Under the pieces are notes generated by a model. The model was not told the DNA's origin. It searched no databases and worked only from the letters and a program-made list of their open reading frames with translations. Shown here piece by piece: positions 14,336 through 22,900 of a stretch of DNA of 38,742 nt. A program made the position numbers and the translations under genes. Source of the DNA: an uncultured Erysipelotrichales bacterium (GTDB lineage: Bacteria; Bacillota_I; Bacilli_A; Erysipelotrichales; Coprobacillaceae); assembly GCA_910586805.1 (NCBI GenBank), contig CAJUJC010000003.1, positions 1 through 38,742 of the forward strand, read 5' to 3'. The first letter of the stretch is position 1. Each line of letters opens with the position of its first letter.

Positions 14336-15274
14336 TTATTCTATATTATGTATCATTTCAATGATTTTAGAAACCACTTTAGATTGACGATATTCTTTAT
14401 AATTTAATATATTCTTTTCCAAGTAACAAGAAAATAATAGTATTTGATTTTTCTCTCTTTTCATATCACTTAAAAAAATAAAGTCCTCAATTTTATAATA
14501 TATGTAGCAAGCAAATTTAAAAAGAAGGTATCCAAATAGCAATACAAGAATTATATAATTAAAATATAACGTAATATCAGAAAAAGTGTTAATTTCTTTT
14601 GTTGAATACAATTGAACTAAATAATTTACTATAACAGTAATAGCTATTGTAAGAAAAGCGACACTGTTAGATTTTGAAGCATTGTATATTTTGTCAGATT
14701 TTAATTTCAAATGATTTTCATTTATTTTATATATCATTTCTAATTCACTTTTAGATAATTCTTTTATTTTATTTTTAAAATATTCTTCCTCATTTTGACA
14801 AACTCTTTCATTTATATATTTATTAATATCCGGAATTTTTATGGGCATATATTTTTGTATAAATGAATTAAATTTACCATTTGTTGAAGTTAATAAATAT
14901 TTTCTATACTTTTTAAAGTCATATTCTTTATCATTCTTCTTAATTAATCTTTCAAATAAATAACATGCAATCCCATGAACCAAGAAAACAATTATAATAT
15001 ACCCTATTACAAACATAATCATAAAACATAATTGGTATTTACCTGAAAATCCTATATATGCCCACAATAATTCATTAGAAAATTTCCATTCCAACCCAAT
15101 AATGATACCAACAACAACAATTAACAAAGTAAAAATCATGGTAATACATTCAATTTGATATAAATATCTTCCAAAAAAACCAAATTCTGTTTGCATAATT
15201 CCTTCACGCGTACACTTTTTACTAAATTCATTTCTTAACTTTTTAATATTTATTTTTTCATTCAAAGAACTCAT
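14336..15274 (-). CDS. Membrane protein, unknown function
   Basis: 312-aa protein with four predicted membrane helices in two pairs: IECITMIFTLLIVVVGIIIG and LCFMIMFVIGYIIIVFLVHG near 40-110, then VAFLTIAITVIVNYLVQLY and YFNYIILVLLFGYLLFKFAC near 205-260. The parts between and at both ends are charged and probably cytoplasmic (KNKIKELSKSELEMIYKINE). No family is recognised. It sits alone upstream of module B with its own terminator, downstream of decayed toxin pieces. It could be cargo with a defence or immunity role, but nothing in it shows that. Confidence 0.6.
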   Translation of the reverse strand: MSSLNEKINIKKLRNEFSKKCTREGIMQTEFGFFGRYLYQIECITMIFTLLIVVVGIIIGLEWKFSNELLWAYIGFSGKYQLCFMIMFVIGYIIIVFLVHGIACYLFERLIKKNDKEYDFKKYRKYLLTSTNGKFNSFIQKYMPIKIPDINKYINERVCQNEEEYFKNKIKELSKSELEMIYKINENHLKLKSDKIYNASKSNSVAFLTIAITVIVNYLVQLYSTKEINTFSDITLYFNYIILVLLFGYLLFKFACYIYYKIEDFIFLSDMKREKNQILLFSCYLEKNILNYKEYRQSKVVSKIIEMIHNIE

Positions 15275-15630
15275 CTCCTGTTATAGATTTTAATAATTAT
15301 TTAATAGCTTGTATTAAATAAAACAATACTCCACTTTCAATTTTGCAAACAAATAGTTAGAGAAATAGATTTTCTTTAATCATTTTACATTGACCACTAC
15401 AATTAATAATTATTTATTTAATCAATATTTTTACATATAAAGTAACTTCATAGACCATCTGAAACACTTATAAAAAATAATTTGTATATTTTATAAAAGA
15501 GTAGATTTAAATTATTTGATATTTTAGAAACATCGAACTTAAAATAATAACAAGTACTTGTCAAGTGTGAGTGGTGGTCTATGAAACAAAGTAATATACA
15601 AAATACTTTTTTAGATCTTATTAAGTATTA
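15275..15630. other. Intergenic, no gene seen
   Basis: AT-rich sequence upstream of the membrane-protein gene. It holds no sustained frame. With the following 480 bp it forms an 835-bp graveyard of toxin and immunity remnants; the recognisable ones are listed separately. Confidence 0.4.
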
Positions 15631-15634
15631 TAAT

Positions 15635-15752
15635 TTTTGAATCTTTTTCTTCTAGTTGTCTTTAAATTTCATCAAATATAATATCTCTAAATAATCAATC
15701 TATTCTATTGTTTCAAATTCACAATCCGATCCAAAACGACTAACACAAAATT
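15635..15752 (-). pseudogene. Decayed fragment of an RHS toxin gene
   Basis: Minus-strand translation gives SRFGSDCEFETIE, a stop, IDYLEILY and then KKKIQK after a frame change. This matches the intact RHS protein's NRFGIDYEFETAEWFDYLE segment and the following LLEEKDSKESFD (coded near 18420-18520). It is a relic of an older RHS C-terminal core, with in-frame stops and shifts. Confidence 0.7.
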
Positions 15753-15787
15753 AATTCGTATATATAATAAATTATTTCTAAAAGATA

Positions 15788-15832
15788 ATAAGGAATATTG
15801 ATCATTGATGATTTTGCACTCCCAATATTCCC
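15788..15832. repeat. Inverted repeat / possible plus-strand terminator
   Basis: GGAATATTG and CAATATTCC are separated by about 22 bases and followed on the plus strand by CTTTTTT. It may be a terminator stem of a lost cassette. No plus-strand gene ends here. Confidence 0.4.
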
Positions 15833-16010
15833 TTTTTTAAATTTTTAGATGTTTGATTTGTTTGCTTTTTATTTAAATATTTACTTATAGAACTGCTTCA
15901 CTTTGCAGCTTATATTTAACATTCTTACTGCAAAATAGGAAAAACCATTCAAACTATAGCAAGTCATTTATTAGCTAAATAAAATATACGTATAGCTCAT
16001 CATATTTTCC

Positions 16011-16082
16011 TCACTCTAATTTAGGAATATTATTTAGATCCGATAATCCATAGGTTGTTAAGAATGTATCCCAATGTTCACT
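16011..16082 (-). pseudogene. Fragment of a toxin or immunity gene end
   Basis: A short open stretch ends SEHWDTFLTTYGLSDLNNIP then KLE and a stop (16011-16013), immediately followed by GAGG and an ATG that opens only ten codons (MMSYTYILFS). This looks like the 3' end of one cassette gene coupled to the 5' stub of the next, both cut short. No family name is assigned. Confidence 0.4.
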
Positions 16083-16109
16083 TTATTTAGATAATTACTA
16101 TTTTGTACT

Positions 16110-16349
16110 TTATTCTTTTTCTATTTTCCAATTAAATAAAACTTTAAAATATTCAAAACAATTTTCACATATCCAATAATAATCTAATGTGCAATATCCT
16201 TTTTGACTTTCAGAATCGAATTTTTTCATACAAAATGCACAATGATCATGGTTATGATTACTCATTTGATTATAGTAAATATGATACAAGTGTCTATTTT
16301 TCAAATAACTTTCTTGATTCATTAATCTCAAATCTTCTTTTTCAATCAT
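16110..16349 (-). CDS. Small CxxC zinc-ribbon-like protein, probable orphan immunity protein
   Basis: 79 aa. After a helical start it has HDHCAFCMKKF (about 34-44) and YWICENCFEYFKVLFNW (about 58-74), two CxxC pairs plus a further Cys in GYCTLDY, so probably metal-binding. The ATG follows the stop of the GPHWDY-type toxin fragment directly (TAAATG), which is the toxin-then-immunity coupling of polymorphic toxin loci. I infer it is the immunity partner of that toxin, now displaced downstream of the live RHS gene. It shows no decay, so it may be kept to protect against kin carrying that toxin. Confidence 0.65.
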   Translation of the reverse strand: MIEKEDLRLMNQESYLKNRHLYHIYYNQMSNHNHDHCAFCMKKFDSESQKGYCTLDYYWICENCFEYFKVLFNWKIEKE

Positions 16350-16532
16350 TTATTTTACACCTCTTTTTGGTATTTTTGTCCCATCAGGCATTAATCGGTA
16401 TTCTATACCTGAGGAATCAATATAATCCCAATGTGGACCTATAGGTTCTGGATGACTCAAATCAGGATGTAACATTTCTTTTGTTGACGGGTTGTATCAA
16501 TTTCCTTTTCCAGATGACGGACTTCCTGAACC
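16350..16532 (-). pseudogene. Orphan toxin C-terminal fragment (GPHWDY type), interrupted
   Basis: Minus-strand frame reads GSGSPSSGKGN, a TGA stop, then YNPSTKEMLHPDLSHPEPIG, PHWDYIDSSGIEYRLMPDGT and KIPKRGVK before the final stop. HPDLxHPEPIGPHWDY with a PDGT ending is a known end of RHS/polymorphic-toxin tips, usually with GNWYNP where the TGA stands, suggesting a TGG to TGA change. It has no start codon of its own and follows in frame after the stop of the membrane immunity gene (16533), marking a recombination junction. Confidence 0.7.
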
Positions 16533-16925
16533 TTACTTTTTTTTATTTGCATCATACATTTTTTGAATTTTATCATTTACATGAATTGAAACTATTACTG
16601 GTAAAAAACCACTCGCATGTGCAAAATTTCGAGTTAGTATTAATGCAATGGCAGATTCTAGAAAAAACAATGCAAATCCTCCCGTCACCAAATAGGGTGC
16701 TTTTTTATACAAATTACTCTGTTCATCCCAAGTTATGGGATTTGTACCCAATTTTATTGTTATTTTTTCTATAAGTAATACTCCGTAACTAAATAGTGAT
16801 ATCCATAAAGATGTTATTAACGTCCCTCCAAACAGCTTAATAGATGGTTTACAATAAATACATGCTAATACCATGACAAGCAAATATATTATAGATAATA
16901 TTTTAATTGTAATTTTCTTTGTCAT
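16533..16925 (-). CDS. Membrane immunity protein candidate for the RHS toxin
   Basis: 130-aa protein with about four membrane segments: IKILSIIYLLVMVLACIYC (about 6-24), FGGTLITSLWISLFSYGVLL (about 32-51), APYLVTGGFALFFLESAIAL (about 76-95) and FLPVIVSIHV (about 107-116). Its ATG lies one base after the RHS stop, and its ribosome site AGGAGG is inside the last RHS codons, so the two are translationally coupled. That position is where the cognate immunity gene of a WapA/RHS toxin belongs. A membrane-embedded immunity protein suggests the toxin acts on or inserts into the membrane; this is inference. Its final codons join a foreign toxin fragment in the same frame. Confidence 0.65.
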   Translation of the reverse strand: MTKKITIKILSIIYLLVMVLACIYCKPSIKLFGGTLITSLWISLFSYGVLLIEKITIKLGTNPITWDEQSNLYKKAPYLVTGGFALFFLESAIALILTRNFAHASGFLPVIVSIHVNDKIQKMYDANKKK

Positions 16926-16926
16926 A

Positions 16927-19900
16927 TTAGCCTCCTAATATTGAAGTTGCCATTTTTAAATAATTATTTGATATTTTAATAAAACCTCCTAAAACTGCAC
17001 CGTTAGACCAATATAAATTTATTGTTCCTAATGAAGTATTCTTTGTATAACCATACCTTACTCCTACTCCTATATATGCGCCTATCTCTAATTGTGTAAA
17101 TGAAGATATCATTTTTGAAGTCGATATTTCAACAAATTTGAGTTCAAATCCTAAATTTATATTTTTTACATTTTTATCAATAGTAATACCAGGAACTTTG
17201 ACTTGTATTAATGCTACTTTAATACCTGCACTAGGAAATATTTCTGTTACATTTAAGGTAAACGAATTACCTTTAACATCAGAAATAAAAGTTGAAGAAA
17301 CTGTAAAACCATTTAAAGATATCGTGCTCTTTGCTGCATATATAACTCCTTTTGATGATGTATATGGATCTAAAGGCATACTAAATTCATATTGTTTACA
17401 TTTTTCTTTTACATAATTATAATCTTGTTTCTTTTTACCCTCATTGCGTAGTTGATCTATAGTTTTTTTAATTGCTTTACGTACACCTCTATCGCTATAT
17501 TTCTTATAATATGCTTTTTCTAATGTATCACATAAATTATCAATTGTATCATTGTTAACCTGTTCATTAGAACATACTTGTGGTTCATCTTTTTTAACTG
17601 AAGAATTTGATGAGATACCTTTTTTCTTTTTAATATCTTTCCCTTTGTCTTTATCTGTTTTCCCTTTTTGATCTGAATGTTTTGATTTATCTGGGATTAC
17701 TTTATCTTCAGTTTCTTTTACTATTTCATCATATTTTCTTCCAGATTTCTTATTTTCCTTTTTCTTTTTATTAATACCTTTATTAAAAAGATAAGTTGCT
17801 CCTCCTACAACCCCTATTATTGTGCCACTAACTACAGTTGTAATTCCTATAAATGCTAGAATCCCTAATAACAATGCATTTCCATTTGGATCAACATATT
17901 TATATTGATTGTTTGCACAATATGTATATCTTTGTTGAGTTGCTGAATTATTTTGTTCTCCTCTATATGAATCAATTTGTACAAATTGACCAATACGTGG
18001 ATTATAATATCTTGCTCTTAAATAGATATTTTCAGATTCATCTAACTTTTCTCCATTATATGCAAATCCTTGTGTGATATCAACTGTATTTCCTGCATCA
18101 TCATACGAAACTTGTAACATTTCATCTTTAGCATCTTCTTTTGTTAGATTTCTACTTACTGTTGAGAACACACTTTGATTGAGTCCAGAGATATATGTTA
18201 ATCTTTCTTCTTCAGATTCACTCGAAATTCTTTCTTCACCATAGATATTAAAGTTTTCTCCATCAGATAAGATAAGTGCATCTTCTACTGATTTATCTAA
18301 TGTATATGTGATATATTCACAATCTTCTTTGTTTGGATATTTTGTAAGATTACTTACACATGTTCCATTTGCTTTTCTGTAGTTCAATTGATATCTCATT
18401 GCATCAAATGATTCTTTTGAATCTTTTTCCTCTAATAATCTTTGAACTTCTTCAAATGGCAATGTTTCTAAATAATCAAACCATTCAGCTGTTTCAAATT
18501 CATAGTCTATTCCAAAACGATTATGAATAATCTTTTCTTCATAGATACGATCTCCCTCAGCGTCATATTCATAGTTCCATGTTCTATCTCTATTTGATTT
18601 TAATCTTGTTAATTGATCAAATTCATCATAGTCATAACTTTCTTTATAACCACCTGCATACATGATTTGAGAGATATTTCCATTTTTATTGTAGTAGATA
18701 TCTGTCAATCCATCTTGTGATTTAATACTTGTTAACTGATTTTTATCATTATAACGATAGACTTTTGATGTTCCATTATCAGATGATTCAACCTTATTTC
18801 CATAAATATCATACTTATATTCCGTATTGACAATCTTGTTATGAATATTCTTAGAAGATTTTTTTAATTCTTCTGATTCATTATAAGTATATTTATTTGT
18901 AATTCCATTGATTGTTTCACTGAGAATGTTATTTTCTCCATCATACTTATAGTTATATGTTGAAAGAACTTTATCATCTTTTGTATTTGTATAACCTACT
19001 CGTCTATTTAATTCATCATAATCATATTGAGTTGTTAGACCATTACGTACAAATGTTGATGTATTTCCTCTTTCATCATATGTATATGTTGCATAATCTT
19101 GCCCATTCTTTTGAACTTTATCAATCTTATCGAATTGATTATATGAATAATGAATTGTGTTGTCTTGATATTTAAGTTCAGTTTTACGTCCAAATATATC
19201 CCACTTATATTCCACAACATTATCATTAGCATCATCAACTTTTGTCATATGATCAAAATCATCATATGTATATTCAATAGTTTTCTTGTTATAAGTTGCT
19301 TTTGTTATATTATCATATGGATCATATTCAAATTCTCTTGTTCCTTCTGATAATTGTCTACCTAAAGCATCATAACTATATTTGATTTTAGTGCCATCAT
19401 TCTTTGTTAATGATGTCATATGATTTTCATTGTCATAAGTATAAGTTTCTTTTAATCCATATTCGCTTACTTCTTTAATGAGGTTATCAGCTTCATCATA
19501 TTCATATGTTGCTTCCAATTCATTAAATATACGTTTTGTCATGTTGTTATTTCCATCATATTCGTATTTCACAACACGTTCTAATGGATTTTGTGTCTTT
19601 GTCATATTTCCAAGACTATCATATTCATACTTTGTTGTATGACCATTTGTATTTGTTTCAGAAATGACATTGTTATTTGCATCATAAGTACGTTTTAACA
19701 CATTATCATAGATATCTTTGTATTCTACAGGATTTCCGCTTTCATCATACTTCACTGAAATGATAGTCTTATACTTATCATCTTCAAGTGATGGATATTT
19801 ATGTTCAACAACTTGACCTAATGCATTATAAGAATATTGAACAGTCAAACCTTTTTCAGTCTTTTCTGTTACATTTCCAACTGCATCATATTCTTGTTTT

Positions 19901-22900
19901 AATCTCACAACACCATTTTGTGTTTGCTTTAATTCTCTACCTAATACATCATATGTATAGTCTGTGATCTTTTGACCGTTTTCAGTTTTCTTAATCAATT
20001 GATTATTAAGATTATATACATTTTCAGTTGTTCTACCTTCAAATGTTTCTTTTGTCACATTTCCATAAATATCATATTCATATGTTGTTTCATAACCTAA
20101 AGCATTTTCTTTTTTTACAACTTGATTAAGGTCATTGTAAGTATTTGAAACTTGTATCTTATCATCAACTTTTGTAGAAGTTAAACGCCCTAAACCATCA
20201 TATTCATTGATTGTTATCTTCTTAGGTTCTTGCATTTTCACAACATTTCCCAAGACATCATATTCTGTTGTTGTGATATTTCCATTTGGATCAGTTTTCT
20301 TAACAGTTTGACCATAGAGATCATATTCATATGTTGTGACATATCCATTTTGATTTGTAGCTTTCTTGACGTAACCTTGATCGTTATATTCAAAACGAGC
20401 AGATTTACCAAGCTTATCTACAATCTCAATATTTTGGAATTTATCATTATACTTATATGTTTGTGAAAAACCTCTTTCATCAACTTCTTTTACAAGTTGA
20501 CCTAAAGCATTATATTGTGCTTGTTTAGAATGACCTAGTGCATTTGTTGTCTTGATCACATTTCCATACAAGTCATATTTATAAGTTGTTGCATTTCCTA
20601 ATGCATCAATAGTTTTGATTGTTTGACCTTTTGCATCGTATTCACTCTTAGTCACCTGTCCTAATTTATCTGTTGTTTCAACAACTTGTCCGATACCATC
20701 ATATTTTGTCTTGTCTGTTTTATCTGTGACTGAATCATGAGTTGAAATCAATTGACCTTTTGCATCATATGTATAAGTCAATGTTTTCTTATCATCAGTC
20801 GTATCAGTTAATTTTCTATTTAATAAGTCATATGTTGATGTTGTTTTTGAACCTAGATGATTGATAGTTTTCAAGACATTACCATATTTGTCATACTCTT
20901 TTGTTGTGACTTCTTGTGTTGCATTGATTTCCTTAACAACTTGACCATATTGATCATATTCAGTTGTCAATGTTCTACCATATTCATCTTTTGTTTTAAT
21001 AAGTTGATTAAAATCATCATATTCATTAATAGTTTTCTTATCACCATTATCAAATGTTTTTAATACATTACCAAAGTTATCATATTCATTTGTTGTCACA
21101 AGTCCTGTTGTTTCATTCTTTGTTTCAATCACTTGATCAAATGAATCATATTTTGTAGATACAACTTCTTTGATTGTATCTTTTTTCACATTTCGTCCAA
21201 ATTGATCATATGTATTACTTTCAACAAGTGTATCATCAATATAAGTTTTCAATACATTTCCATACTTATCATATTCAAACTCTGTCACATGTCCATTTGC
21301 ATCAATAGTTTCTGTTTGTAATCCTAATGCATTATACTTATACGTTGTCTTATTTCCAAGTTTATCAACTTCCCCAACTAAGAAACTATTTGCATCATAG
21401 ATTTTCTTTTCTACATGACCATTGGCATCTACTGTTTCAATTTCATGGTCACAACCATCAAATTTATGTTCAGTTACATAACCAAGTTCATCTGTTTCTT
21501 TGATAAGTCTATCTAATTTGTCATATTCATTTTTCTTAACATGACCATAGGTATTCTTTTCTTGTGTGTTATTGCCATAAACATCATACTTATATTCAGT
21601 AACTTTTTTATCTTCAGTCTTCTTGATAAGATTATCATAAGCATCATATTCATTAACTATGACAACACCTTTTTCTGTTGTTTCTTTTGTTACACGATCA
21701 TAGTGATCATATTCTTTCTTATTGACAAGGCCACGTTCATTGACTGTCTTGATGATATTACCACGCTCATCATATTCAGTTGTTTGTGTCTTGCCATTAG
21801 GAAGAACAATCTTGATAACCCTGTTCAATTTATCATACTCATAACGAGTAACATTTCCTCTACTATCTGTAGATTTCACTAGGTTATCACCATCATATTC
21901 ATTGACAGTTACATTTCCTTTACCATCAGTTGTTTTTACTAAATGTCCAACAACATCATATTCATTGACTGTTGTATTGCCATAAGCATCTGTTTCTTTA
22001 ATTTCATTACCTTTTGCATCATATACATGTTTCACAGTCAATCCTTGTTCATCTGTTTCTGTTAATACACGATTATGATTATCATATGTTTTAGATGTCT
22101 TTAATGTACCTTTTTGAGTTGCAATAAGGTTGTTATTGTTATCGTAGGTACTTATTGTCTTTCCACCTAACTTATCGATATATTCGATAATATTTCCATT
22201 ACCATCATACTTGAACGATTCACTTTGACCATAACTATCTGTTTTTTTAGTGATTCTATTCAAGTTATCATAAACATAAGTTGTCTTACGTCCATTTGAA
22301 TCTGATTCAGTTAAAACATTACCCATTGAATCATATGTAAATGATTCTACAAGTCCATTACTGTGAGTAATCTTCTTAATTAGATTTCCTTCATATTCAA
22401 ACTTCTTCCATACACCTAAGGCATTTGTTTCTTTCACAACAAGATTCTTGTCATTATACTCATATGTTGTTCCCACAACATCATCTGTATCTTTATAGAT
22501 CACATTGTTATTAGAATCAAACTTATATGTTTCTTTCTTACCATCTGGTGATGTTTTTGAAGTCACATTCCCACGTTCATCATATGTATACTTTAAAGTT
22601 GTTCCATCATGATTTGTTTGTGTTAATAAATTTCCTTGACCATCATATTCATATTTTGTTTGACGACCTTTTTCATCGGTTTCTCCTGTCATATAACCGT
22701 CATTGTTATATTTATATGATTTTGAACTTCCATCAGCTCTTGTAATTTTTGTAACCTTAAAATCATTATCAAGAACATATTTTTCTGTTTCTTTTCCATC
22801 ATATGTAACGCTTGTTGTATTACCATCATATCCAAATTCAACTTTATTTCCATTAGCATCAACTTGACTTAAAACTGTTCCGTTCTTATCATAAGTATTT

